Assembly (NCBI RefSeq): GCF_018991925.1
Contig: NW_024732415.1
Location: forward strand, 1,502,526 to 1,566,525
From: Homarus americanus
Taxonomy: Eukaryota > Arthropoda > Malacostraca > Decapoda > Nephropidae
Length of the DNA stretch: 64,000 bases
Reading direction: 5' to 3'
A program made the translations under genes and the position numbers. Within the stretch, counting starts at the first letter, position 1, and each line of letters starts with the position of its first letter. A model generated the notes under the pieces. It was not told the origin of the DNA and made no database searches. It saw nothing but the letters and a program-made list of their open reading frames with translations. Below, piece after piece: positions 1 to 11,620 of this stretch.

Positions 1-302
1 GGGAGTCAACAGTAGTACTCCACCTCCACACAAGGGGAGTCAACAGTAGTACTCCACCTCCACACAAGGGGAGTCAACAGTAGTACTCCACCTCCACACA
101 AGGGGAGTCAACAGTAGTGCTCCACCTCCACACAAGGGGAGTCAACAGTATCCACCTCCACACAAGGGGAGTCAACAGTAGTACTCCACCTCCACACAAG
201 GGGAGTCAACAGTAGTACTCCACCTCCACACAAGGGGAGTCAACAGTAGTGCTCCACCTCCACACAAGGGGAGTCAACAATAGTACTCCACCTCCACACA
301 AG
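1..302. repeat. 34-bp minisatellite, about 9 copies
   Basis: A 34-bp unit beginning GGGAGTCAACAGTAGTACTC is repeated head to tail from the first base of the window. One copy (137-166) has lost 4 bp. The copies are almost identical, so the array is young or homogenised. It probably continues to the left of the window. The unit length is not a multiple of three, so it is not a coding repeat. Confidence 0.95.
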
Positions 303-686
303 TTCAATGTTGCAGTCTTGATTTTCAGTCCTGTTACGGAAATCATTGCTTTGGGCCGCATCATAGGAAGCAACGTGAACTATTTCATCACCCAGGTTGG
401 TCACTACATCAATGGGGTGATGCTGAACCAACAGATCACAGTGACTTTTCAATGCAGCGTTGTCCATTGTCGTCACACTGGACCAAAAAAAAAAAAAAAC
501 CCCGACATCTTTGTAAGCAGCAGCAGCGCGATAAGCAAGTGCAGTACTCAGCTGGTCAATGTCTGTTTTTATTAATTCATCTGTTATTATAGCTGTTGAC
601 CCCCTCCCCAAGAGTTTGGGACCTGAGACTTCAGCCTTATTAGTCTCCGCGTAAATCCGCCCCTGCCCAGCATACAGCCACCTCAC
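303..686 (-). CDS. unassigned open reading frame, possible gene relic
   Basis: An open frame of about 128 codons on the minus strand runs from the ATG at 686 into the minisatellite. It is interrupted in character by a 15-base A tract near 484-498, which reads on the minus strand as a pyrimidine tract followed by CAG and could be a 3' splice site. The predicted protein has mixed composition, not the low complexity of most open frames nearby, for example a segment DVVTNLGDEIVHVASYD. I recognise no domain. It could be a transposon or old gene remnant, or chance. Confidence 0.2.
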
Positions 687-1412
687 AGCACCATGTTGAG
701 AAGAACATGCATAGTATATACAGCAACTGATTTTAATAAAAGTGCCGTTTATTCTTTTGTGAATATGGTAAAACTATTTATTTCTCTTAATTCATCACGT
801 ATGCAGTAATTCGTTTATGGAAGATAATAAATACCCGTACTGATATGTATATGCTGTAGGTATATAGTTACGTTATCTGCCAATGCTCTCCCGACATAAA
901 CACGTTCATACGAATGACGCACAAGCAGGGTTACCAGATTTCTCGGAGCACAATAACAACATGTACTGTACAGTGGAGAAAACGAAATAGAGGCTAAATG
1001 AACCAAATCATATCGAAAACAGGCTAAATTCAGGAATGAAAAACAAATGTATGTATATATAATATTTTACTTCAAAATGTATCTCTTGTTTTGATCCATT
1101 TCATTCTTTTAATACTGTTTTTCAGACTGGTTGAGCTAATTGTGAATTTGGCGTTTTGACGTCCCCGGAACACTGTACCAGGGAGCTACTCATTACGCCA
1201 CTAAATGACACATAGTGTACTCACCTCCATGACAGGAAGCACCTGTAGGAGGAGCTTCGTTGGTATCTGATAATTATTATTAAAGTTAAAAAAAAAGAGG
1301 GGGGCAGTGTTTTCCGTTTTTCCTCGTTATCTGCTTCACTTTTAATCACGATCATAGTAATAGTAAAATTACGTGCCTAAAAAGAAGGAAGACATGAATT
1401 TAGGGAAATTAC
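687..1412. other. non-coding, nothing recognised
   Basis: AT-rich sequence with no convincing open frame, repeat array or transposon end. Confidence 0.5.
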
Positions 1413-1517
1413 CTGTGTGATGCTCCTGGAGGGGTGGTGGTAGCGAACCTTCTTCAGGTATACCGTGTATATGGCGCCTTCGCATTTTTCCTCGCCCCAT
1501 AGTCGCCACGTCGGCGC
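1413..1517 (-). CDS. candidate isolated internal coding exon (105 bp)
   Basis: On the minus strand a 3' splice site with a pyrimidine tract (ending TTTTATTTGCAG) is followed by exactly 105 bp and then a 5' splice site CACAG|GTAATT. Read from its first base the exon is open for 35 codons. Its product contains TWRLWGEEKCEGAIYTVYL followed by a basic KKVRYHHPSRS stretch, which looks like real protein. It is CpG-richer than its flanks. A second open frame starts at an internal ATG but is less protein-like. I do not recognise the family. Its phase (0 in, 0 out) matches the candidate first exon at 35930-36073, which ends on a whole codon. No direct evidence joins them. Confidence 0.45.
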
Positions 1518-1549
1518 CTGCAAATAAAACATGAATCATATATAAAAAA

Positions 1550-1622
1550 GTACACATAAAGAACAAGTTACGAAAGTACACGCAACGAACAAGTTACGAA
1601 AGTACACATAACAAACACGTTA
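1550..1622. repeat. 26-bp tandem repeat, about 2.8 copies
   Basis: The unit GTACACATAAAGAACAAGTT plus six bases repeats at 1550, 1576 and 1602, immediately upstream (minus-strand sense) of the candidate exon. The rest of 1518-1880 shows nothing recognisable. Confidence 0.8.
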
Positions 1623-1880
1623 CTTCCAACACGAAAACAACCGTAACAATGAACAAAACTGTGGAGGCATCTATGCTGTTGACTTTGACTCGTATACAGT
1701 GTTCAGTGCTGTACTATATACAATACACTGAACATATAATGTGCAGATAGGAATACATTTTTTTTAACTAAAGGAACACAAACATAGTTTCTCTTCAGGG
1801 CGGGTGTCAACTAGAGAGATTTAACGTGTAACTTTCTAAACAATTAGCAGAATCCAGCGCCTTCCTGCCCGGGGTCACGC

Positions 1881-3620
1881 ATCTCACCACCACCACACAT
1901 GTTATCACACCACCACCACCACACATGTTATCACACCACCATCACACACACACACATGTTATCACACCACCATCACACTGTTATCACCACACAAGTTATC
2001 ACACCACCACCACCACACTGTTATCACCACACAAGTTATCACACACCACCACACTGTTATCACACCACCACCACACTGTTATCACACACCACCACACTGT
2101 TATCACACCACCATCACACACACACACACACACGTTATCACACCACCACCACCACACTGGTTATCACCACACAAGTTATCACACACCACCACACTGTTAT
2201 CACACCACCACCACACTGTTATCACCACACAAGTTATCACACACCACCACACTGTTATCACCACACATGTTATCACACCACCATCACACACACACACATG
2301 TTATCACACCACCATCACACTGTTATCACCACACAAGTTATCACACACCCACCACACTGTTATCACCACACAAGTTATCACACACCACCACACTGTTATC
2401 ACCACACTGTTATCACACCACCATCACACACACACACACACACGTTATCACACCACCACCACCACACTGTTATCACCACACAAGTTATCACACCACCACT
2501 GTTATCACCACACTGTTATCACCACACTGTTATCACACCATCACACTGTTATCACCACACTGTTATCACACCACCATCACACTGTTATCACCACACAAGT
2601 TATCACACCACCACACTGTTATCACCACACATGTTATCATACCACCACCACACTGTTATCACACCACCATCACACACACACACATGTTATCACACCACCA
2701 TCACACTGTTATCACTGCTATCACACCACCACCACCACACTGTTATCACCACACATGTTATCACACACCATTACACTGTTATCACACTGTTATCACACCA
2801 CCATCACACACACACACATGTTATCACACCACCACACACTGTTATCACCACCAAGTTATCACCACCACCACACTGTTATCACCACACACACACCTCACAC
2901 TGTCACACAACACCATCACACACATGTTATCCACCCACCATCACATCACCACCACCACACTGTTATCACACTCACACCACACCACCACACTGTTATCACC
3001 ACCGTTATCATGTCATCCACACACACACATAACACACCATCATCACACACACACACATGTTATCACACCATCACCACACTGTTATCACCACATAAGTTAT
3101 CACACCACCACCACCACACGTTATCACCACGCAAGTTATCACACACCACCACACTGTTACACACACCACACTATCACCACACAAGTTATCACACACCACC
3201 ACACTGTTATCACCACACTGTTATCACACCACCATCACAATATCACACATACGTTGTCACCACCACCACCACACTGTCTATCACAAGTTATACACTGTTA
3301 TCACACCACCACCACACTGTTATCAACACTGTTATCACACAACCTCACCACACACCACACACGTTATCACACCACCATCACACGTTATCACACACACCAC
3401 ACACCATCACACTGTTATCACCACAAGCAGTCACACCCACCACCACACTATCATCACACACCACACACACACACACACCACACACACACACACACACACG
3501 TTATCACACACACCACCACCACATTCACACACACACACACACATCACATACACACACATCACACACACACACTACACCACCACACACTGTTATCACACCA
3601 CCATCACACCAACCACACAT
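1881..3620. repeat. CAC/GTTATCACAC satellite-like array (1.7 kb)
   Basis: C- and A-rich on the plus strand. It is built from blocks such as GTTATCACACCACCACCAC, CTGTTATCACCACACAAG and runs of CA. Units vary in length and order, so this is an expanded, reshuffled minisatellite. The long His/Thr/Ser-rich open frames in several phases follow from the absence of stop codons and are not genes. Confidence 0.95.
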
Positions 3621-3689
3621 GAAAATTATCGAAAAAAAAGAGTGAAGACGGTATTGAAAGTAGCCTGTCACACCACAACCTATTAAAAC

Positions 3690-5022
3690 AAGGTAGGTGT
3701 GCTGGGGGGTAGTGGTGTGCTGGGGGTGTGGTGTGCTGGGGAGTAGTGTGTGCTGGGGTAGTGGTGTGCTGGGGGTAGTGTGTGCTGGGGGTAGTGGTGC
3801 GTTGGGGGTAGTGTTGGGGGTAGTGGTGGTAGTGGTGTGTTGGGGTAGTGGTGTGCTGGGGGTAGTGGTGTGCTGGGGGTAGTGGGTGCTGGGGTGTAGT
3901 GGTGTGGTGTGGGGGGGTAGTGGTGTGTGGGGGTAGTGTTGGGGGTAGTGTGTGTTGTAGTGGGTGTGGGTAGTGGTGTGCTGGGGGGTAGTGGTGTGCT
4001 GGGGGTGGTGTGCTGGGGGTAGTGGGGTAGGGGGTAGGGGGTAGTGTGTGTGGGGGGTGGTGTGTGTGGGGGGGTGTGTAGCGTGGGGGTAGTGGTGCTG
4101 GGGGTAGGGTGTGTGTTGGGGTAGTGGTGTGCTGGGGTAGTGGTGTGCTGGGGGAGTGTGTGCTGGGTAGTGGTGTGTTGGGGGGGTGGTGTGCTGGGGA
4201 GCAGGGTGTGCTGAGGGTAGTGGTGCGTTGGGGGTAGTGGTGTGTTGGGGTAGTGGTGTGCTGGGGGTAGTGGTGTGCTGGGGGGTAGTGGTGTGCTGGG
4301 GGTAGTGTGTGCTGGGGAGTAGGGTGTGGGGGTAGTGGTGTGCTGGGGGTAGTGGTGTGTGCTGGGGGTAGTGGTGTGTTGGGGGTAGTGGTGTGTTGGG
4401 GGGTAGTGGTGCGTGGTAGTGGTGTGTGGGGTAGTGGTGTGCTGGGGAGTAGTGTGTGCTGGGGGTGTGGTGGCTGGGGGTAGTGGTGTGTGCGTTGGGG
4501 GTGGTGCGTTGGGGTAGTGGTGTGCTGGGTGGTGTGCTGGGGCAGTGGTGTGCTGGGGGTAGTGTGTGCTGGGGGGTAGTGGTGTGCTGGGGGTAGTGGT
4601 GTGTTGGGGGTAGTGGTGTGTTGGGGGTAGTGGTGGTGGTGTTGGGGTAGTGGTGCGTTGGGGGTGTGTGTTGGGGTAGTGGTGTGCTGGGGAGTAGTGT
4701 GTGCTGGGGGTAGGGTTGGGGGGTGTGTTGGGGTAGTGGTGTGCTGGGGGTAGTGGTGTGCTGGGGAGCACTGGTGCTGGGGTAGTGGTGTGCTGGGGGT
4801 AGTGGTGTGCTGGGGAGTAGTGGTGTGCTGGGGGTAGTGGTGTGTTGGGGGTAGCTGGGGGTAGTGGGTGTTGGGGTAGTGTGCTGGGGGTAGCTGGGGG
4901 GTAGTGTGTGCTGGGTGTGCTGGGGGGTAGTGGTGTGCTGGGGGGTAGTGGTGTGCTGGGGGGTAGTGGTGTGCTGGGGGGTAGTGGTGTGCTGGGGGGT
5001 AGTGGTGTGCTGGGGGGTAGTG
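3690..5022. repeat. GGGGTAGTGGTGTGCTG minisatellite (1.3 kb)
   Basis: A unit of about 17 bp, GGGGTAGTGGTGTGCTG, with many length variants, G-rich on the plus strand. It begins only 70 bp after the C-rich array ends, so strand composition flips. The last six copies (4917-5022) are almost identical 18-mers, which marks the recently expanding edge. The open frames through it on either strand are low-complexity artefacts. Confidence 0.95.
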
Positions 5023-5186
5023 GTACGTAAACTAACACTCAGCATTGTGTTCTTGGCTATCAGTATTTTATTACTTATCAAAAAAGTTGTGTTTGTAGCT
5101 CAAGTTACCGGTGGGGGTAAGAAATGAGTCACAGTAAGGGTTTATATGATGCAGCTGAGCTAATGATGATACACGCAAAGGTCAGG

Positions 5187-5363
5187 AACACTTTAGTAAC
5201 ACACGTAGCTACACTGTGTCAGACTTGTAAACAGCCCCTCGATCAGTCTGCAACACTTTAGTAACACACGTAGCTACACTGTGTCAGACTTGTAAACAGC
5301 CCCTCGATCAGTCTGCAACACTTGTGAACAGCCCCTGGATCAGTCTGCAACACTTGTACAGCC
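5187..5363. repeat. 65-bp tandem duplication with partial copies
   Basis: Full copies lie at 5187-5251 and 5252-5316, followed by shortened copies at 5317 and 5349 that keep AACACTTGT and CAGCCCCTGGATCAGTCTGC. The rest of 5023-5186 shows nothing recognisable. Confidence 0.85.
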
Positions 5364-8200
5364 GCACGTTTATCTTTTAGTCATTATGTCTATAATATTA
5401 GAGGTGTACTGTAATGGAATTGTGATTATTAGCAGTTATGAATCAGTGCGAGCTGCTAGTGACGACCTGTTTCATGTTTAGGAAGACATAACTGCCAAAT
5501 TATAGTTTGTTTTATATCTGACATTTTGCTAATATTCTCATGAAATAAATGCGAGTATAAATTGTATTTAATATAAGTTTTCAATTATTTCAAATGAATC
5601 TTTAAGCTGTGAGGATGAATTACTTTACTCCAAACGTTACAGAGCTCGTTGTACAGTACACGGCCGGTGGGTTGTTCATACATTGTTTATGTGGTTATTA
5701 AACCTAACTATTTTGAACTAATTTACTATACGTGAGCCTGAGTCAAGAAGACCTTCCGGGAATTACCATTTAGGACTATACATTTCTGCGAAGTCATACT
5801 CTTTAGCCTCGTGTGCGAGTTATAACAAAATTGACGTGTTCACTTTAACGTTCCTTTACAAAACAATTCCTGTTTTATATTACTGACCTTGTAGTTAATT
5901 GCACCGAACCTCCAGCCTGTTATGTGCACCATCTGCTGTAGCTCCAGCCTTCTTCACTTCACTCTCATTTCATTGTTTTTTTTTGTGACAATCTCAACTA
6001 AAATTTTACACGGCTACTTTTCTTCTTGGTACAGCGCTCTTTCTGTGAGGACACATTTGGTGAAGCACAGCACTTGTGTATACAGTACAGTATATACTGT
6101 AAACAACATCAACCATCAAAACATGTGCAGTATTACTCTAGTGAGGCTGAATATTAAGCCCCTAAAAAAATAAAAAAACATGACACTACCCAACTGAGCG
6201 GCGCGATATGACAAGTCTAATGTAGAGACAAGTGTGTTTGGTGGAGTTCACAATCGTATTTCCAAACTATAGTAATCCCCTCGATAAAGGCAAGACAGTT
6301 CTGACCAAGAAACAGGGGTACTGTAGTTTGTATGTTTCAAGGGCACCGGTCGTGTGGTCAGGGATTAGCAAATGTTCACTAACAGGAGTGTGAGTTCACG
6401 CGTCTATTTCACTGCTCGGTGGTGAGCAAACTGAGCCTGAGGCACTGAGTGAGTGAGGGGAGGTACGTGGTACCTCGACTGCCGCCTTGCCCGGGGCCAC
6501 AGCTGCAGAGGGGAAACCAACACCACCAAGGCACCATGGCTCGCTGACACCCTAGGAAAATGTTACTGCTTACCTACGTCACACAGGAGTCAGGATCCAC
6601 AGTAGCCTGCGCCAGGACGTGACTCACACCTCCCACACTCCTGCCCAAGTTGTTCATCACTTCTTGGTATTACATTACAACTGACACGCAGTTTACACAT
6701 ACCTCAAATAATTCAACAAATTTTTCTTTTTTCTTTTCGTGATGATAAAATATTTAATATTTTGCAAACTTGAAAACCAAGAAAATTAAACAAAAAGTAG
6801 AGCGTTGTTTGGCACCAATTGTTGTGGCAACCTCTTGTTGCTCTAACCTCAGGTAGCAAAAGGCAGTCACCTTGGGGGCGCGTGTCTCCCGGGACACCCC
6901 CCCCCCCTCAGCACGCCATGACAAAAGCATTGCTTAATGACTAAGGGATGACGACTCTACGCCCATCAGTGGTAGTGGTGGCAGGGTGTGGCAGCCGTGA
7001 TCCTGCTTACATCAACAATTATACCCCCCAACACACACACTTCTGTACATGTCGCTCTGTTACATTTTGTACACTGAACATAAAACGCTTTTGCACTCGT
7101 ATCTACACTTACTCTCTTCTTCACTAAAGATAATATGATTAATTTCGAGATGAACATGATATTAGACTGGTCAGATGAGCTGAGTGCACAGTACAGGTAC
7201 ATCCAAACGACACGCACGAGCATGATAGCACCAAATGACTTCAACCTTGCAGAGGTACTGTACTGTAGTGTAAAGTGAGACTATTCACGATAATTATTGT
7301 CCAGAAAGTGGATAATTTACAGTACGCCTGGCATCTTCATCCAGAATCTACAGAAATAACGTAATTTACATTTGTTCTGGACGAGGATGTCTTCATTTGT
7401 ATACCATAATGTTACTAACTGTGAGACCAGCATGATGAAGATACAAGTTGGACAAAACTTAACAACTCAACACCCGACCCAACAACTTTGAATGCTGAAA
7501 ACACTTGTTGAAATTTAATTAGTCAATATTTACTTCCTTTAACGTAACTCCAATGTTAGACCAACAATGGTAAAAGTGTCTAAAAAATTATGAAAATTCT
7601 CATTATTATCCTTTAATATAAACAGCTGATGACACTGAAGCTCTACCTGGACACGTGTTTGTTTTCAATTATAATCTACAGTTCCTTATTTGCAAGAGTA
7701 CACAGACTTTATGTTACTCTCACAAAGTTCACAATAACCTGTTTGAATTAGTGTAATCTTTCTTTGTTACTTTCTGAACCAAAATAAAATAAATACAATA
7801 AATATAATATAATAAGAGGTGCGTTATGAGCGGGGATGCTACAATAAGAATAACATCTCTGCCACATATCCATAAAAAAATGTAAAGCTTTTTGTTCTGA
7901 GGTGGATTATACACATCGATCAACATGTCCACTGAACAAACCTAAAATACACTTGTTTAAACGCGACTATTAAACTCATATTAAGAGAAGTTATTTGTTG
8001 TTTATGGCCTGACATCTGGAGACGAGACACAGGTGCAACACAAAGGTTTATGGACAATATAAAGGTAATTGGGTGATCTTGCTCCAAAGTGAAAATAATG
8101 TCTTCATAGAGTGCAATTTTTTTCCCGTCATTTCACTTGTGATAAATTTCGATTTTCTTTTTCTTAATTTTTATAATTTTTTTTACTTAGACACTCCAAA
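5364..8200. other. 2.8 kb without a recognisable gene
   Basis: Mostly AT-rich with a run of C at about 6898-6907. Short open frames (for example 6966-7244 minus) have no family features. A stretch near 6480-6510 reads on the minus strand as a pyrimidine tract plus CAG, a 29-bp segment and GTACCA. It could pass as a micro-exon but has no other support. Confidence 0.5.
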
Positions 8201-8201
8201 A

Positions 8202-8279
8202 ATGGCTGATAGTGGAAAGCGGGTGTACGGATGGGCGTCCAACCGAAAATATAAGTATCAAAGCATGAAGTTGTGTTAA
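8202..8279 (+). CDS. very small ORF with splice-like upstream context (doubtful)
   Basis: ATGGCTGATAGTGG lies in good translation-start context (CCAAAAATGG) just after a long T tract ending ACTTAG, so it could begin a coding exon. It stays open for 25 codons to a TAA. Its second half is the first copy of a tandem repeat, which argues against a real exon. Likely chance. Confidence 0.12.
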   Translation: MADSGKRVYGWASNRKYKYQSMKLC

Positions 8280-8387
8280 GCTTAAGAAAATGTAAGTGTC
8301 AAAGCATGAAGTTGTGCTAAACTTAAGAAAATATCAAAACACGAAATTAAGTAGAGTTAAGCTTAAGAAAACAGAAGTTTCAAAGCT
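8245..8387. repeat. 41-bp diverged tandem repeat, about 3.5 copies
   Basis: Copies start at about 8246, 8287, 8328 and 8368 and share AAAAT..AAG..TCAAAGCATGAAG and a terminal TTAAGCTTAAG. Confidence 0.75.
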
Positions 8388-8642
8388 ATTCACTAAAGTA
8401 CTGGCACGCTAAAACGGTAAAACACTGCAGCAAAAATATATTTATTAAACTCGGTCAGCGCATGTGAAATAAATATAATGTTTTAAATCCTCCACGTAGT
8501 AATATATACTGTGTGTGTGTGAAGATGAGTGGGGGTAATACCGGGCAGAGATAGCTCCAGCGGTTGGCGTGGCCTGGCGTATTGTTACACTCACTCCGCC
8601 CCCTCCACTGTCACAACAACCCGTACTCCCCCCAGCTGTCAG

Positions 8643-8643
<1 letters not shown>

Positions 8644-8696
<53 letters not shown>
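8644..8696. repeat. (CT)n microsatellite
   Basis: An almost pure CT run with a single interruption. Confidence 0.98.
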
Positions 8697-8724
8697 CATA
8701 TAAAATACATACATACACACACCC

Positions 8725-8866
8725 TGTACTATATACTACCTCCGCTATACTACTACACCACCACACGCCCTGCACTATACTACACAACACACCCTGCACT
8801 ATACTACACCAGAACACTATACTACACCACACACCCTGCACTATACTACACAACACACCCTGCAAC
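8725..8866. repeat. ACTATACTACAC minisatellite
   Basis: Units of about 24 bp (CTATACTACACAACACACCC plus TGCA) repeated four to five times with variants. 8867-9345 shows nothing recognisable. Confidence 0.85.
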
Positions 8867-9349
8867 TGTTCTCGATACAGGAATGGGGAATCGTTTTGAA
8901 ACTCCTATAATTCAGGTTTTCTGTATGTTACCTTCTCCTTCAGTGATATATAAACCGTATATACAGTACCGTACTATGAAGTGATAGTACGCTACACCCC
9001 CTCCCAAAATGATAACTGCTCAGTGAACGGGAGTCCTTTCTTTACAAGTACAGTATAGTTCAAACTAACTTTCACACTATAAAGTATGAACAACTATCGA
9101 TTAATTGACTGATCTGGCGGGGAAAGGAAGTCGATAGCTTGTTAATTTCCCCATTGTTCCTGATGAGTTTATCCTTCGTTACCAATACATAACACAACTA
9201 TTAGAGTAACGATGAGGGTAGCAGGGGAAGGCAGAGACTGGGATGGATGAAGGAAATTAAAAACTGGGTCTCCAGAGAGATACATAACCTCGGCAGAATT
9301 GGTAAAATCTGTGTTCGACAACCCTCAGATGTAAGGCCGTCACTCTTGA

Positions 9350-9460
9350 TTGATTAATCCAGTGTTAGTACAGGAGGACACTGGAGCACCCGGAAAAAAC
9401 CTGCCATGTTCGGTAGCCTCACAGACCTTGAGCCTTACACCACTCGGCGATGATGATACA
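9350..9460 (-). mobile_element. tRNA-derived SINE fragment
   Basis: On the minus strand a tRNA-like head is followed by GGTTTTTTCC and then TCCTCCTGTACTAACACTGG. That body box is shared with the copies at 21235, 42905, 44800 and 52790. The copy is truncated and degraded. Confidence 0.5.
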
Positions 9461-9640
9461 ATTAATACTAAATGCATATATTGTACTCTGTATTTATCAC
9501 AATCTTTTAGTTTACCAATTTCTCTTCAATAGCAGTTGCTCAGTAAATAACTCTTGTTGCTAAAATAAACTTGCCTTACTTACCCTAACTCTAACGAGAG
9601 TACAGTACCAACATAATAACTGCTTTGGCGCCCCACCTTA

Positions 9641-9668
9641 GGCTTACCTGCAAAAGAAAAGAAACACG
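9641..9668 (-). promoter_or_regulatory. candidate zero-length (recursive) splice site
   Basis: On the minus strand TTTCTTTTCTTTTGCAG is followed directly by GTAAGC: a strong 3' splice site immediately abutting a strong 5' splice site, with no exon between. This is the structure of ratchet points used to remove very long introns stepwise in Drosophila. Function here is inferred; see the findings. Confidence 0.4.
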
Positions 9669-9685
9669 TTGTTATCATCAAGTAC

Positions 9686-9733
9686 ACACACACACACAAC
9701 TACTACTACTACTACTTACTACAACTACTACTA
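9686..9733. repeat. (CA)n and (ACT)n microsatellite
   Basis: CA repeat running into ACTACTACT repeat. It abuts the 3' terminus of the LINE copy at 9734-10080 and is probably the tail left by its insertion. Confidence 0.85.
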
Positions 9734-10080
9734 CTTTCCTGTCACTCGGAATCGAGTATGACGATCATCCAGCTATGATACAATGATATGAGTTATAAGG
9801 GATGTCACCTTTATTGGTGAGTTTTGAGGTGGCTAAAGAAGCCGATACGGGACTGGCAGAGTTGTTCACAGATGTTGCACATGTGGAGGGCTACATCGAG
9901 TGCGGGAGGGGCAGTGACAGCGTCTTTCCGCCGTTGGCGCTTGTCTGCCTTGGTTTGCAGTCGGGCTAACTCGAAAGTATTGACACCTTCTCGTGTGGTG
10001 TTCCTCCAAGAGTTACGATGTGGAGTAATCGTCTCCCTGGTGAGGGAGTCGATCTGGCACCTTTTCAGGTTACACACACA
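9734..10080 (-). pseudogene. LINE 3' end (C-terminal zinc finger and 3' UTR), 5' truncated
   Basis: The minus-strand frame from 10077 to 9811 encodes the C-terminus of a LINE reverse transcriptase polyprotein. It has a C2H2-like finger, CNICEQLCQSRIGFFSHLKTH, of the kind usual at the end of these ORF2 proteins. After the stop come 3' UTR bases that match 35775-35850 closely, which marks the family's 3' end at GAGTGACAG.AAAG. The 5' end is lost near 10080, against a second LINE relic in the opposite orientation. Confidence 0.8.
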
Positions 10081-10082
10081 CT

Positions 10083-10830
10083 CCAGTTGTGGACTCCACC
10101 AAGCTCCTCGGTATCACTATAGATAAACTAAATTGGAAAACACACGTCAATATAATTGCCAAATCTTCCAGTTTTCGTCTCCACCTCCTCCGTCGTCTCA
10201 AGTCCTTCACAGTTACCGCGCCCTAGCTCCTCAGTGCTTACTCACATATGCCTCCCCTCCCTGGTCTTTCTCCCTAAATGCCACTCAACATAAGCCCCTA
10301 GAATAAATGCAGAAGAGGGTGTGCAAGGTTATTCTCTCCCCATCTTACTCCATATATCAGGAGGCGCTCAACACACGGCCCTCTCGACTCTCTCTGATCC
10401 TCACTATAAACTCATCTGCAAATTTGGTGTGAAGCTTCTGCACCATCCTCGACTCGCCACCGGCTCCTGTTTCCACCCGAGATCCCTCGTCCGAGAATTG
10501 CTGTTCGACACCACAACCGCATCCAGCGCATACAAGCACGTACTGATCGCTATAAGAACAGCCCCGTCCCAACCATTGTAAAAATGATCAGTAACTCGTA
10601 GTGAACCAGTGTATTCATTCCCAGCCAATCTTATTTTTTTTGCACTGTTACTATGTTGAAATGCCCTGTAGTATAACATTCACCCCACCTAGTTATTATA
10701 GATCATATTTGTATTACTTATGTAACTTGTATATTATTTGTAAATCAAATAAACCATTCCCCAATTATGTAAGTGTATATTGGCAGCCTTGTTCTTTCAA
10801 TAAACCGTTACTTATTATTATTACACACAC
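10083..10830 (+). pseudogene. LINE ORF2 C-terminus and 3' UTR, degraded
   Basis: With frameshifts and stops, the plus strand encodes the end of a Jockey/CR1-like ORF2: KLLGITIDKLNWKTHV, then HLLRRLKSF, then RHHNRIQRIQARTDRYKNSP and VPTIVKMISNS. This is the usual order before the stop in this LINE type. The 3' UTR runs to a TTCAATAAACCGTTACTTAT tail with a short TTA/CA microsatellite. The same tail sequence recurs alone at 29609. Confidence 0.75.
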
Positions 10831-11189
10831 AGGCAAGGTGTGGTGTGGTCGGTACTTTTCTCAGAGTTGGTCTTTAATCGTTGTTCTTTTGGCCATAGAT
10901 CCAAGAAGCTGTAAGTTTTCATTCAGGATACACACCATGAAGACGACGCATATCATCACCTCAATAACAATATTTGTGTAATTAAAGTATAAACAGTTCT
11001 CACTTAACCTATTATGGCCTATGGTCAGTTATCATAATGGTTTCCTATTAATTTTTTGGGGAGGGCTGCTTTTACCTATCAATTGGTGGACAGTCACTAC
11101 AAGGGTTATGTATGGACAGTCTCATTCTTGTACATAAGAACATAATAATAAAAATAACTGCTGAAGACTTACTGACCCAACTAGTCAGT
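10831..11189. other. non-coding, nothing recognised
   Basis: No convincing open frame or transposon end. Confidence 0.45.
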
Positions 11190-11620
11190 CCTATTTACAC
11201 CTAACCATTATCATATATATTCGTCCAACTTATATTTGAAACTTCCCAGCGAGTTGGAGTTAATGACGATGTTTGGTAATTTCTTCCACTAAACCACAAC
11301 TTTACTTCAGGTCCAATATACACAGAAACATTTCCTTCCTAAATCTAAACTTATATCATAATAAACCATAGATGTGTGTTCGCTCCTCAATTGATAGTTA
11401 AAGTATCTTAGTTACATCACCTTTATTTAACCCCATCTTCCATACCTGTATTCGTTATATTAAACTGTATAATCCATTTCAAGGTTCCTTATGCCCGTGA
11501 TTAACTGTGGCATCCTTTCCTGAACACTTTCTATGGAATCTATATCCGTTCTACAGTACGGTGGCCAAAAGTGAACCCCAACAACGTTAGATTAAGAGAT
11601 ATACTGTAACCTTAACTTAT
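11190..11620 (-). pseudogene. LINE ORF2 C-terminal relic
   Basis: The minus strand, with frameshifts, resembles the stretch of CR1/Jockey-type LINEs that runs from the end of the RT through the LRGD..., VSVWNRLPN...INSNSLGSF segment. Its nucleotide sequence is similar to 43130-43330 (shared GTTTGGTAAT.T.TTCCA and ...GTGTTCGCTCC), so both are copies of one family. Confidence 0.55.

Noticed and set aside
1899..5081. Long His/Thr-rich and Pro/Thr-rich open frames (up to 565 codons) on both strands
   Set aside because: They exist in several phases at once, are built only from minisatellite units and lack unique sequence; absence of stops in CAC/GGT repeats explains them.
8445..8984. Open frames across the CT microsatellite
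   Set aside because: Ser/Leu or Arg/Glu repeats from (CT)n read in both strands; no flanking domain.
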